64,000 bases of DNA from Polycyclovorans sp002706265 (lineage in GTDB: Bacteria; Pseudomonadota; Gammaproteobacteria; Nevskiales; Nevskiaceae), in contig CAXBBM010000005.1 in assembly GCA_963973915.1 (NCBI GenBank), positions 1 through 64,000 of the forward strand. The letters run 5' to 3'. Both the position numbers and the translations under genes were made by a program. Below, one piece after another: positions 32,293-41,067 of the stretch (positions within the stretch are counted from its first letter, which is position 1; each line of letters starts with the position of its first letter). The notes below the pieces were generated by a model, which had not been told where the DNA came from, searched no databases, and saw only the letters and a program-made list of their open reading frames with translations.

Positions 32293-33753
32293 TTAGGCCG
32301 GGACATAACGCAGGTCCAACTGCCGGGCCGCGCGCACGTCGTCCAGTCGCCGTATCGGCTGGGTGTAAGGCGCGCCTTTTACGTAAGCGATGTCGGCGGC
32401 GGCCTCCTCGCCGATGCTCGCCAGGGCCTCGACAAAGGCATCCAGCGTGGCCTTGTCTTCGGTTTCGGTGGGCTCGATCAACAGGCATTCGGGCACGACC
32501 AGCGGAAAATAGATGGTCGGCGCGTGCATGCCGTAGTCCAGCAGGCGCTTGGCCACGTCGGTGGCGGTAAGGTTGAGCTGCGTCTTCTGGCGCTTGAGCG
32601 TGACGATGAACTCATGCGTCGCCCGCCGTTGCGGAAAGGCCAGATCAAAGCCTCGCGCCTTCAGCGCGGCCGCCAGATAGTTGGCGTTGAGCGTTGCGTA
32701 CTCGGCGACCCGCTGCATGCCCTCGTGGCCCAGCAGGCGCGCATAGATGTAGGCCCGCAACAGCACCCCGGCATTGCCCATCCACGCCGACAAGCGGCCG
32801 ATGGACTGGGGCAGATCGGCCTCCGCCAGCCAGCGATAGCCGCCGTGATCGTCTTTGCCGACCAGGGGAATGGGCATGAACGGCAACAGACGCTTTGAAA
32901 CGCCGATGGCGCCTGAGCCCGGCCCACCGCCGCCGTGCGGCGTGGAGAAGGTCTTGTGCAGGTTCATGTGGATGACGTCGAACCCCATGTCACCCGGCCG
33001 CACCTTGCCCAGAATGGCATTGAGGTTGGCGCCGTCGTAGTACAGCAGGCCACCGGCCTGATGCACGATGTCGGCAATCTCCTTGATGCGCCGTTCGAAC
33101 ACGCCGAAGGTGCTGGGATTGGTCAGCATGATGCCGGCGGTCTGCGGTCCCACCGCCGCCTTCAGCGCCTCGACATCGACATCGCCCTCGTCGTTGGTCG
33201 GCACCTCGCGCGCCACGTAGCCGAGCATTGTCGCCGTGGCCGGATTGGTGCCGTGCGCCGCGTCCGGCACCAGTATCTCGGTGCGCCCGGTGTCGCCCCG
33301 CGCCCGGTGATAGGCACGGATCATCGCCACGCCGGCGAATTCACCCTGGGCGCCGGCCATGGGCGTAAGGCTTACGCCGGCCATGCCGGTGACGTCCTTG
33401 AGGATCTCCTGCAGGTCATGCATGCACGCCAGAAAGCCCTGCGAATGCGACACCGGGGCCAGCGGGTGCCGGCCGGCAAACCCCGGCAACAAGGCCAGGG
33501 TGTTACAGGCGCGCGGGTTGTATTTCATCGTGCACGAACCCAGCGGATAGAAGTGCGTGTCGATGGAAAAATTCAGCCGCGACAACTGGGTGTAGTGGCG
33601 CACCACCTGCAGTTCGGAAACCTCAGGCAACAGCGGCGGCGTGCGGCGGCGCAAGGCAGCGGGAATGGCCAGCTCGCCCACCGCGTCACGCGGCATCTGC
33701 GCGTGGGCGGCACGGCCAGGAGACGATTTTTCGAAGATCAGGCTTTGGACCAT
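32293..33753 (-). CDS. gcvPB: Glycine dehydrogenase (decarboxylating) subunit 2
   Basis: 486 residues, the C-terminal half of the P-protein as a separate chain. The PLP Lys lies in NLHKTFSTPHGGGGPG. It decarboxylates glycine and passes the aminomethyl group to lipoyl-GcvH, together with GcvPA. Start ATG 33753. It is separated from gcvPA by the tpx gene, an unusual order. Last gene of the riboswitch-controlled unit unless a promoter lies in 33754-33845. Confidence 0.95.
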   Translation of the reverse strand: MVQSLIFEKSSPGRAAHAQMPRDAVGELAIPAALRRRTPPLLPEVSELQVVRHYTQLSRLNFSIDTHFYPLGSCTMKYNPRACNTLALLPGFAGRHPLAPVSHSQGFLACMHDLQEILKDVTGMAGVSLTPMAGAQGEFAGVAMIRAYHRARGDTGRTEILVPDAAHGTNPATATMLGYVAREVPTNDEGDVDVEALKAAVGPQTAGIMLTNPSTFGVFERRIKEIADIVHQAGGLLYYDGANLNAILGKVRPGDMGFDVIHMNLHKTFSTPHGGGGPGSGAIGVSKRLLPFMPIPLVGKDDHGGYRWLAEADLPQSIGRLSAWMGNAGVLLRAYIYARLLGHEGMQRVAEYATLNANYLAAALKARGFDLAFPQRRATHEFIVTLKRQKTQLNLTATDVAKRLLDYGMHAPTIYFPLVVPECLLIEPTETEDKATLDAFVEALASIGEEAAADIAYVKGAPYTQPIRRLDDVRAARQLDLRYVPA

Positions 33754-33845
33754 GTTCGCAGCTCGGAATCGGTGAATCAGGAAAAGGCGTTGCCACACGC
33801 GCCCGGCAGCGGTGACTGCCGCCGGGCGCGCACATCAGGCTCAGG

Positions 33846-34346
33846 TCAGCTCAGAACGGCCAGCGCCGCGTCGTAGTTCGGTTCGTCGGCCACTTCGCTG
33901 ACCATTTCGGCATGCAGCACCTTGTTGTCGGCATCCAGCACCACCACCGCGCGTGCGGTCAGGCCGGCAAACGGGCTGTTTTCGATCAGCACGCCGTAGT
34001 CCTTGGCGAAGCCGCGGCCGCGCATCAACGAGGCGCTGACCACATTCTTCAGGCCCTCGGCACCGCAGAAGCGCGCCTGGGCGAACGGCAGGTCAGCCGA
34101 AATGCAGAGCACCACGGTGTTGTCGAGCGCCGCCGCCTTTTCGTTGAACTTACGCACGCTGGTGGCGCAGGTGGGCGTGTCGACGCTGGGAAAGATGTTC
34201 AGAATCTTGCGCTTGCCGGCGAAATCGTGAAGCGTGATGTCTTTGAGATTGCCGCCCACCAGGCGGAAGCCGGGGGCGTCACTGCCCACCGCCGGCAGCG
34301 CGCCGTGAATCTGGATGGGATTGCCTTTGAGGGTTACGGTTGCCAT
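33846..34346 (-). CDS. tpx: Thiol peroxidase (atypical 2-Cys peroxiredoxin)
   Basis: 166 residues with the peroxidatic Cys in DTPTCATSVRKFN and the resolving Cys in DLPFAQARFCGAEGL, the Tpx arrangement. It reduces hydroperoxides with thioredoxin. ATG 34346 begins ten bases after the gcvPA stop, so it is probably co-transcribed with the glycine cleavage genes. Why a peroxidase lies inside this operon is unknown; protection of the lipoyl/thiol groups of the complex is one idea. Confidence 0.95.
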   Translation of the reverse strand: MATVTLKGNPIQIHGALPAVGSDAPGFRLVGGNLKDITLHDFAGKRKILNIFPSVDTPTCATSVRKFNEKAAALDNTVVLCISADLPFAQARFCGAEGLKNVVSASLMRGRGFAKDYGVLIENSPFAGLTARAVVVLDADNKVLHAEMVSEVADEPNYDAALAVLS

Positions 34347-34356
34347 CGCATAGCTC

Positions 34357-35724
34357 CTACTGTGTGGATGCCAGAACCGAGCGCAGCGCGTCGGCGTACT
34401 GACGAAGATGTTCGGGAGATTTGGTTTCGGTTGCACAGACCAGCAGCGCGTTGCCGAGGGTCGGATAGTCCGCCGTCAGGTCCATGCCGCCGAGAATGCC
34501 CTGCCCGGCAAGCTGGGCAAGCACCGGCGCGACCGGTCGATCGAGCACGATCACGGCCTCGTGGAATCCGGGCGCCTGAAATGCGGCGCGCACGCCGTCG
34601 ATCGCGGTCAGCAAACCCAGCAGGGTCTGCGTGTTGCGGTGGCTGGCGGCGGCCACCCGCGCCAGGCCCTCTGGCCCCAGCAGGCTCATGTAGATCGTCG
34701 CCGCGGTGACCAGTAGGCCCTGATTGGTGCAGATGTTCGACTTGGCCTTGGCCCGCCGAATGTGCTGCTCGCGGGCCTGCAGGGTCAGGGTGAAGCCGGG
34801 CTTGCCCTCAAGATCGACGGTGCGGCCGACGATACGGCCCGGCATTTCACGCACCAGCGCCTGACGTGCGGTCAGGAAACCAAAGTACGGCCCGCCCGAC
34901 GACAGCGGCGCGCCCAGCGGCTGGCCTTCACCACACACGATGTCGGCGCCCTGGGCGCCCCACTCGCCCGGCGGCTTCAGCAAGGCCAGCGCGGTCGGGT
35001 TGACCACCGCCACCACCAGTGCGCCACGGGCATGCGCCCAGTCGGTGATGGCATCGACCGCTTCAAGCTGCCCGAAGAAGTTGGGCTGCTGAATGACCAC
35101 GGCGGTGGGCGCGGCGTCGGAATGTGCATCAAGACCGGCAAGGTCCAGGGTGCCGGTGCTGGCATCAAAGGGCAGGATCACCGACTCGATGCCCTGCGCG
35201 CCGGTGGTGGCATTGACCACGTCGCGGTAGCGCGGGTGCACGGTGTCGGGGATCAGCACCCGACCACTGCCGTTCTTGCGGTTGGCCCGCAGCGCCATGA
35301 GCAGGGCTTCGCCCAGACCGCTGGCCCCGTCATAGAGCGAGGCGTTGCTCACTTCCATGGCGGTCAAGGCGCAGATCATGGTCTGGTATTCGTAAAGCAA
35401 CTGCAGCGTGCCCTGGCTGGCCTCGGCCTGGTAGGGCGTGTAGGCCGAATAGAACTCGCCGCGGGTGGTGATTTCCCACACGGCCGCCGGAATGTGGTGC
35501 TCGTAGGCGCCGGCGCCAATGAAGTTGAGCGCCACCGCGTCCTGCGCGGCGCGGGCGTGCATCAGCTGGCTGATGCCCATCTCGGGCAGCGCTTCGGGCA
35601 CCTGCTTCAGGGGCTGGGCGCGCAGTGCCGGCGGAATCTCGTCGAACAGCGCCTCGATGGTCGGGGCGCCAATCACCGCGAGCATTTCGCGAACGTCGGT
35701 TTCGGTGTGCGGAATAAAAGGCAT
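34357..35724 (-). CDS. gcvPA: Glycine dehydrogenase (decarboxylating) subunit 1
   Basis: 455 residues, the N-terminal half of the P-protein as its own chain, starting MPFIPHTETDVREML. It has the family segments HIPAAVWEITTRGEFYSAYT, YQAEASQGTLQLLYEYQT and QEHIRRAKAKSNICTNQGLL, and lacks the PLP Lys, which GcvPB supplies. Forms the alpha2-beta2 P-protein with GcvPB. Fourteen bases follow gcvH. Confidence 0.95.
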   Translation of the reverse strand: MPFIPHTETDVREMLAVIGAPTIEALFDEIPPALRAQPLKQVPEALPEMGISQLMHARAAQDAVALNFIGAGAYEHHIPAAVWEITTRGEFYSAYTPYQAEASQGTLQLLYEYQTMICALTAMEVSNASLYDGASGLGEALLMALRANRKNGSGRVLIPDTVHPRYRDVVNATTGAQGIESVILPFDASTGTLDLAGLDAHSDAAPTAVVIQQPNFFGQLEAVDAITDWAHARGALVVAVVNPTALALLKPPGEWGAQGADIVCGEGQPLGAPLSSGGPYFGFLTARQALVREMPGRIVGRTVDLEGKPGFTLTLQAREQHIRRAKAKSNICTNQGLLVTAATIYMSLLGPEGLARVAAASHRNTQTLLGLLTAIDGVRAAFQAPGFHEAVIVLDRPVAPVLAQLAGQGILGGMDLTADYPTLGNALLVCATETKSPEHLRQYADALRSVLASTQ

Positions 35725-35738
35725 GTGATCCTTTGGGC

Positions 35739-36128
35739 TCAGGCGTCGGCCAGTGCCTTGGCGTAGCCGTCGGCATCCAGCAGTTTTTCGAGTGCGGCCG
35801 GGTCGGCCGGCTGCATCTTCCACAGCCAGGCGTCGCCGTAGGGGTCGCTGTTGAGCAGTTCGGGCGCATCGGTCAGGGCCGGATTGGCGGCGGTCACCGT
35901 GCCGGCCACCGGCGCGTACACGTCACTGGCGGCCTTCACCGACTCGACCACGGCGCAACTGTCGCCGGCTTTCAGCACGCGCCCGGCTTCCGGTGCTTCG
36001 ACGAACACCAGATCGCCGAGGGCGGCCTGGGCGTGGTCGGTGATGCCGATGGTGAGGCTGCCGTCCGGCTCTAGGCGTACCCACTCGTGGGACGCAACGT
36101 ATTTCAGATCAGTCGGGATTTGGCTCAT
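35739..36128 (-). CDS. gcvH: Glycine cleavage system H protein
   Basis: 129 residues, the usual size. The lipoylated Lys is in AVVESVKAASDVYAPVAG; the N-terminus YVASHEWVRLE and C-terminus SDPYGDAWLWKM are characteristic. It shuttles the aminomethyl group between P-, T- and L-proteins. Located between gcvT and gcvPA; the gap to gcvT is 77 bases. Confidence 0.97.
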   Translation of the reverse strand: MSQIPTDLKYVASHEWVRLEPDGSLTIGITDHAQAALGDLVFVEAPEAGRVLKAGDSCAVVESVKAASDVYAPVAGTVTAANPALTDAPELLNSDPYGDAWLWKMQPADPAALEKLLDADGYAKALADA

Positions 36129-36205
36129 GGGTCTGGGTCCAGGAAAAATCTAAGGGATGGGGCGCAAAGCTTGACGCAAACACTGCAGATGGGGGCGGCG
36201 CGCGG

Positions 36206-37288
36206 TCACACCCGCACCTTGCCGTGGCGCACGAACGGCGGCTTGACGCGTCGCGCCGGCAGCCACTGGCCACGGATCTGGACCTCGCAAGCGCCCTCGG
36301 ATCCGGCCTCGACCCGCGCCAGGGCGATCGATTGCTTGAGTGTGGGGGCAAAGCCGCCGCTGGTGGTCTCGCCCTTTCGGCCGTCGGCAAAGCGCACCGG
36401 CATGTGGGCGCGCAGAACGCCTCGGCCTTCCAGCACCAGGCCGATGAACTGCGCGGGCGCCCCTTGCCTGATGCGCTCCAGCGCAGCACGGCCGATGAAG
36501 TCGCGGTCCTCCGGGGCCCAGGCAATGGTCCAGCCCAGGCCGGATTCCAGCGGATGGCGGGACTCGTCCATGTCCTGCCCGTAGAGGTTCATGCCGGCTT
36601 CGAGGCGCAGCGTGTCGCGGGCACCCAGACCGCAGGGCACCACGCCGGCCGCTTCCAGGGCGCGCCACAGCGACACCAGGTCGTCATGCGGCAGGATCAG
36701 CTCGAAGCCATCTTCGCCGGTGTAGCCGGTGCGCCCCACAAACACCCGGTCCTTCCAGGCGGCGTTGAAGGGTTTCAGGGCCGCAACCGCGTCACGCAGC
36801 GTCGCCGGCAGGTGCGGCAGGGTCAGCGCGCTGGCGGTGGGCCCCTGCACGGCGAGGATGCCCAGGTCATCACGCCGCTGCACAGCCACGGCGCGGCCGG
36901 CGCTGTGCTGCTGCAGCCAGGCGACATCCTTGTCGGTGGTGCCGGCATTGACCACCAGTCGATAGGCTTGGTCGCCGGTGCGGTAGACGATGAGGTCGTC
37001 GATGACGCCGCCGTCTTCGCGCAGCATGGTCGCGTACAGGGCGCGTCCCACGACGGCGAGCTTGGCGACGTCGTTGGCCAGCAGATGGCGCAGAAAATCG
37101 GTGGCATCGGCGCCGGTCACATCGACCGCGGTCATGTGGGCCACGTCGAACATGCCGGCGGCCCGGCGCACGGCATGATGCTCTTCAAGCTGCGAGGCGT
37201 ACTGGATGGGCATGTCCCACCCGGCAAAATCGACCAGGCGCGCGTTCAAACGCTGGTGCTCGGCGTGCAGGGCGGTGGTTTTCAGCAT
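36206..37288 (-). CDS. gcvT: Glycine cleavage system T protein (aminomethyltransferase)
   Basis: A 360-residue folate-dependent enzyme that transfers the one-carbon unit from aminomethyl-GcvH to tetrahydrofolate and releases ammonia. Conserved segments include FDVAHMTAVDVTGADA, the catalytic Asp in DDLIVYRTGDQAYRLVVNAG and GRTGYTGEDGFELI. First gene behind the tandem glycine riboswitch; its Shine-Dalgarno sequence lies in the loop of a leader hairpin. Confidence 0.97.
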   Translation of the reverse strand: MLKTTALHAEHQRLNARLVDFAGWDMPIQYASQLEEHHAVRRAAGMFDVAHMTAVDVTGADATDFLRHLLANDVAKLAVVGRALYATMLREDGGVIDDLIVYRTGDQAYRLVVNAGTTDKDVAWLQQHSAGRAVAVQRRDDLGILAVQGPTASALTLPHLPATLRDAVAALKPFNAAWKDRVFVGRTGYTGEDGFELILPHDDLVSLWRALEAAGVVPCGLGARDTLRLEAGMNLYGQDMDESRHPLESGLGWTIAWAPEDRDFIGRAALERIRQGAPAQFIGLVLEGRGVLRAHMPVRFADGRKGETTSGGFAPTLKQSIALARVEAGSEGACEVQIRGQWLPARRVKPPFVRHGKVRV

Positions 37289-37290
37289 CA

Positions 37291-37321
37291 GGCGGCGTCC
37301 TCAAGAAAATGAATCGCCGCC
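37291..37321 (-). promoter_or_regulatory. Hairpin enclosing the gcvT ribosome-binding site
   Basis: On the minus strand GGCGGCG (37321-37315) pairs with CGCCGCC (37297-37291), a perfect 7-bp stem with a 17-base loop whose last bases (GAGGA) are the gcvT Shine-Dalgarno sequence. It follows aptamer 2 directly and has no U run, so it looks like a translational expression platform rather than a terminator. Confidence 0.6.
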
Positions 37322-37481
37322 CCTCTGTCCTTGATACCTGAGCGTTAGCGCGCCTTCGGTGGTCCGCCTGTGGCGGACGCTCTCCAGAGTTTTGTCACGG
37401 TACGCCGCTACGTTTACCTGAGCGATTCCGGGCGGTTTGCGCCTTCGGTGCACCCATTCAAGGGTGTCTCTCGCAGCGTAC
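37321..37481 (-). ncRNA. Tandem glycine riboswitch (gcvT motif)
   Basis: Two aptamers in the gcvT leader. Aptamer 1 spans about 37481-37400 (outer stem GUACGC with GCGUAC) and contains CACCGAAGGCGCAAA and GCUCAGGUAAA. Aptamer 2 spans about 37389-37323 (outer stem CUCUG with CAGAG) and contains GGAGAGCG, CACCGAAGGCGC, CUCAGGUA and GGACAGAGGGG. These are the conserved core boxes of the glycine riboswitch, here in the usual tandem form. It should turn on gcvT-H-PA when glycine is high. Confidence 0.95.
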
Positions 37482-37584
37482 TTCAACACTTCATGTACCA
37501 CGCTTCATCGACAGCAGGGCATGTCCTGACTGGCGCGACCCGCGCAACCGGCACGTCGCACGAAGGCGCGCAAGCTTACGCGAG

Positions 37585-39102
37585 TCACGGCGCCGGGCGT
37601 AAGGGGGTCCAGGCAAAATCGCCCAGATCGGGGCGGCGGGTACGACGCCGGAATTCCCGCATGGTGCCCACCCAGTTGTTGGTGTTGCGGCCGTCGGCGG
37701 TCTTGTACCAGCTCTGGCAGTCGCCGGCATACGTGGTGTTCTCGCTGCGGGATTGAATCTCGGCGTTGTATCGGGCTTGCGCCTCGGGCCGTACGTCGAG
37801 GGCCACCCCGCCCCGCTCCGCGCGCGCCTGCAACAACTGGACGATGTACTGCTGCTGGGCTTCAAGCATGACGATGATCGAGCCGGATCCGACGTTGGTG
37901 TTGGGCCCGTAGAGCATGAAAAAGTTGGGGAACCCCGCCACCGACATGCCCAGATAGGCTTCGGCACCCTGCTGCCACCCGCCGCGCAGGTCTTGTCCAT
38001 CACGGCCGGTGACGGCCATGGGCGCCAGAAAATCGGTGGCCGCGAAGCCCGTGCCGTAGATCAGCACATCGACATCACGCTGCACGCCATCGGCCGTGCG
38101 CACGCCAGTCGGGGTGATGGCTTCGATGCCGTCGGTCACCACCTCCACGTTGTCGCGGGTCAGCGCCGGCAGCCAGCGCGAGGTCAGCAGAATGCGCTTG
38201 CAGCCCACGGGGAAGTCGGGCGTGAGCCGGTCGCGCAGCACCGGGTCGGCCACCTGTTGGCGCAGATTGCGCAAGCACAGCTGGCGGATGATGGCCTCGC
38301 CCGCGCCGCCGTGGTTGTAGGCCGTGGCCAGCAGTTCAGCAATGTTGAAGACCCGGGCGCGGTCCAGCGCCTCCAGCATCGGCAGGGTCTTGAACAGCGT
38401 GCGCGACAGCGGCGAATAAGGCACTGCGGCGCCGGGCGAGACCCACTCCATGGGCAGCACCCAGCCGGGCGAGCGCTGAAAGACGTGCAGCGTGTCGACC
38501 TGCGGCGCAATTTCGGGCACGAACTGCACGGCGCTGGCACCGGTCCCGACCACGGCGACGCGCTTGCCGCTGAGGTCCAGCGAAGCAGGCCACTGGGCCG
38601 AGTGGAAGCGCAAGCCGGCAAAGCCCTCGGCGCCGGGAATATCGGGAATCGACGGGCGATGCAGCTGGCCTACGGCGCTGACCACGATGTCGGCTTCAAG
38701 CGTGTCGCCGCCGGCAAAGCTTAGGGTCCAGATCGCCCGCGCCGGGTCGAAACGGGCCGCGGTGAGTTCATGACCGAAGCGAATATGGCGCAGCAGATCG
38801 TGGCGCTCGGCGCAGTGTTGTTGATACGCCAGAATTTCGGGCTGGCGCGCGAAGCGGTGCGACCAGGGGTAGCCGGTTTCGAACGAGAAGGAGTACAGGT
38901 GCGACGGCACATCGCAGGCCGCGCCGGGATAGGTGTTGTCGCGCCAGACGCCGCCGAGGGCGCCCTTTTTCTCGAAGATCGTGAGGTCTTCAAAGCCCGC
39001 CTGCTTGAGGTAATGGGCCATGCCCAGCCCCCCGAAACCGGCGCCGATGATGGCCACTCGGGTTCGAACGGCGTCACTTTTTCCTTTTGATGCTGTGCGC
39101 AT
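37585..39102 (-). CDS. Flavin-containing monooxygenase, Baeyer-Villiger type
   Basis: 505 residues. FAD fold VAIIGAGFGGLGMAHYL, NADPH fold VAVVGTGASAVQFVPEI, and between them FAGLRFHSAQWP, which fits the Baeyer-Villiger fingerprint F-x-G-x3-H-x3-W-P/D. Such enzymes insert oxygen into ketones to give esters or lactones, or oxidise heteroatoms; the substrate is unknown. It ends about 100 bases upstream of the glycine riboswitch region on the same strand. Start ATG 39102. Confidence 0.9.
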   Translation of the reverse strand: MRTASKGKSDAVRTRVAIIGAGFGGLGMAHYLKQAGFEDLTIFEKKGALGGVWRDNTYPGAACDVPSHLYSFSFETGYPWSHRFARQPEILAYQQHCAERHDLLRHIRFGHELTAARFDPARAIWTLSFAGGDTLEADIVVSAVGQLHRPSIPDIPGAEGFAGLRFHSAQWPASLDLSGKRVAVVGTGASAVQFVPEIAPQVDTLHVFQRSPGWVLPMEWVSPGAAVPYSPLSRTLFKTLPMLEALDRARVFNIAELLATAYNHGGAGEAIIRQLCLRNLRQQVADPVLRDRLTPDFPVGCKRILLTSRWLPALTRDNVEVVTDGIEAITPTGVRTADGVQRDVDVLIYGTGFAATDFLAPMAVTGRDGQDLRGGWQQGAEAYLGMSVAGFPNFFMLYGPNTNVGSGSIIVMLEAQQQYIVQLLQARAERGGVALDVRPEAQARYNAEIQSRSENTTYAGDCQSWYKTADGRNTNNWVGTMREFRRRTRRPDLGDFAWTPLRPAP

Positions 39103-39185
39103 GAGCTTTGATTGACCGCATGAAGAATTGAGAATTGAAGATCACCCGCCCCGGGGGGCGCGCACTTGGCGCGCCGCAGCCTGTC

Positions 39186-40229
39186 TCAGGCCTCAGGGGC
39201 AGCGCGCTGGGATGCGTTCCACAGGGCCGTGATGCGATTCGGCAGATCAATCCGCGCTTCGCGCGCCGCCACGCGCAGGGCGTTGGCAAAGGCCAACTCG
39301 TCGGCGCTGCCATGGGACTTGATCACCACGCCCCGCAGCCCCAGCAAACTGGCCCCGTTGTGCATGCGCGGATCGATACGCTGCGCGAACCGCGCGAGGA
39401 TGGGCTTGACCAGCGCGGCGCCGAGCTTGGTCACCGTGTTCTGCAAGAAGGCCTGCTTCATGAATGCGGTGATGAGCTTGGCCACCCCTTCGCTGGCCTT
39501 CAGCGCCACATTGCCCACGAAGCCGTCGGCCACCACCACATCGACATCGGCATGAAAAATGCCGTCGCCCTCGATGTAGCCGACGTAGTTGATCGGCATG
39601 GCCTGCAATAGCCGCGCCGCGGTGCGAATGGTCTCGTTGCCCTTGATCTCTTCGGCGCCGATATTGAGCAAGGCCACGCGCGGGCGCGCCACGTCTTCCA
39701 GCGCACTGACCATGGCCACGCCCATGACCGCGAACTGGACCAGTTGCTCGGCGGTGCACTCGGCATTGGCGCCCAGGTCCAGCAGGTGCACATGCCCGGT
39801 GGGCCGCAGCGACGGCAGCGCGCTGACGATCGCGGGCCGGTCGATCTTCGGCAGGGTCTTCAGCACGAACTTGGCGGTTGCCATCAGCGCGCCGGTGTTG
39901 CCGGCCGAGACCATGGCGTCGGCGTGGCCCGCCTTGACCAGGTCCAGCGCCACGCGCATCGAGGAGTCTTTCTTGAGCCGCAGCGCCTTGGAGGGCACCT
40001 CGTCCATGCCCACCACTTCCGAGGCGGGATGCACGGTCACGCGGGCGCGCAGCGCCGCAGGCACCCGCGCAAGGAGCGGCTCGATGGCTGCGGGGTCGCC
40101 CACCAACACCATGTGCAGGTCGGCATCGGCCTTCAGGGCGCGAATGACGGCAGGCACGGTAACCGAGACCCCCACGTCACCGCCCATGGCGTCTACCGCA
40201 ATGCGCACATTGTTGGCTGCGTTATGCAT
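39186..40229 (-). CDS. plsX: Phosphate acyltransferase PlsX
   Basis: A 347-residue peripheral-membrane enzyme that converts acyl-ACP to acyl-phosphate for phospholipid synthesis. It begins with RIAVDAMGGDVGVSVTVPA and carries SAGNTGALMATAKFVL and VADGFVGNVALKASEG. Third gene of yceD-rpmF-plsX, the conserved fatty-acid cluster order; 30 bases follow rpmF. Confidence 0.96.
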   Translation of the reverse strand: MHNAANNVRIAVDAMGGDVGVSVTVPAVIRALKADADLHMVLVGDPAAIEPLLARVPAALRARVTVHPASEVVGMDEVPSKALRLKKDSSMRVALDLVKAGHADAMVSAGNTGALMATAKFVLKTLPKIDRPAIVSALPSLRPTGHVHLLDLGANAECTAEQLVQFAVMGVAMVSALEDVARPRVALLNIGAEEIKGNETIRTAARLLQAMPINYVGYIEGDGIFHADVDVVVADGFVGNVALKASEGVAKLITAFMKQAFLQNTVTKLGAALVKPILARFAQRIDPRMHNGASLLGLRGVVIKSHGSADELAFANALRVAAREARIDLPNRITALWNASQRAAPEA

Positions 40230-40259
40230 CGCGCCACATCAGGCACGCGGTGCCCAACA

Positions 40260-40457
40260 TCAAGCGTCTTCGGCGGAGTCCGGCGACGCGGTGTTGATGA
40301 CCTTGCGACCACGGTAATAGCCTTCGGCGGTCACGTGATGACGCAGGTGGGTTTCGCCAGAGGTCGGGTCGATGGACAGTGCAGGCGCGCTGAGCGCGTC
40401 ATGCGAACGACGATGGCCACGCTTGGAGCGCGTTTTACGATTCTGGGGGACTGCCAT
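40260..40457 (-). CDS. rpmF: 50S ribosomal protein L32
   Basis: 65 residues with the canonical start MAVPQNRKTRSKRGHRRSHD and the TGETHLRHHV-like middle (SGETHLRHHVTAEGYYRGRK). It lacks the four-Cys zinc motif of some L32 proteins, as in other gammaproteobacteria. Located between yceD and plsX as in E. coli and Pseudomonas. Confidence 0.97.
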   Translation of the reverse strand: MAVPQNRKTRSKRGHRRSHDALSAPALSIDPTSGETHLRHHVTAEGYYRGRKVINTASPDSAEDA

Positions 40458-40508
40458 GATGAACTCCGCTGGCGTTGAACGCCGAAAAAACCCGAATGAA
40501 TTGCAATT

Positions 40509-41003
40509 CTACTGCTTGCCGAGCCGCAGCCCGGCGAATGGCTTGTGCGTGGGACCGCCCGGGGTGAGGTTCGACGGTGCCTCGGCAAGCGTTCGCTCGC
40601 ATGCCGGACATCGCGCAACCACCGGTAAATCCAAAATCAGTTCCTGCTCCAGCGCCTCGTCAACCGCCAGTTGGTCGTCTTCGAACCGCACCGGCTCGGC
40701 ATGGGCCAAGGCCGCCAACTCTGCCTCGTCGCTTTCGACCAAGGTCCACTGCGTGGTGATGTTCACCTCGCGTGCGAACAGCTTTTCGCAGGGCTCGCAT
40801 CGCAACGTCAATGCGCCGCGAATCTCGCAATGCACCTGACGTTGCCGGCCCTCGCGACCAAACCGCAACCGCGCCTGGCAGGGCGTGGCCCAACTCAGCC
40901 CTTCGGCCGTGAGTCGCACGAAACGCTCTGGTGCCACCGGACCCGCATACTCCGCAGCCCGCTGAACCGCACTCGACACGCCAATCGTGGGGGGCAACGA
41001 CAT
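40509..41003 (-). CDS. yceD: YceD family (DUF177) 23S rRNA accumulation protein
   Basis: 164 residues. Two CxxC pairs (RCEPC and RCPAC), the acidic stretch between them (DDQLAVDEALEQELILDLPV) and the position just upstream of rpmF identify YceD/DUF177. It has been linked to 23S rRNA accumulation. Divergent from maf across 41004-41067. Confidence 0.9.
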   Translation of the reverse strand: MSLPPTIGVSSAVQRAAEYAGPVAPERFVRLTAEGLSWATPCQARLRFGREGRQRQVHCEIRGALTLRCEPCEKLFAREVNITTQWTLVESDEAELAALAHAEPVRFEDDQLAVDEALEQELILDLPVVARCPACERTLAEAPSNLTPGGPTHKPFAGLRLGKQ

Positions 41004-41067
41004 CTGGTGACCCCTAAAAATGGCCGCGCATAATAGAGACCGACCGCCCTCAAGTCAAAGCGCCCGC

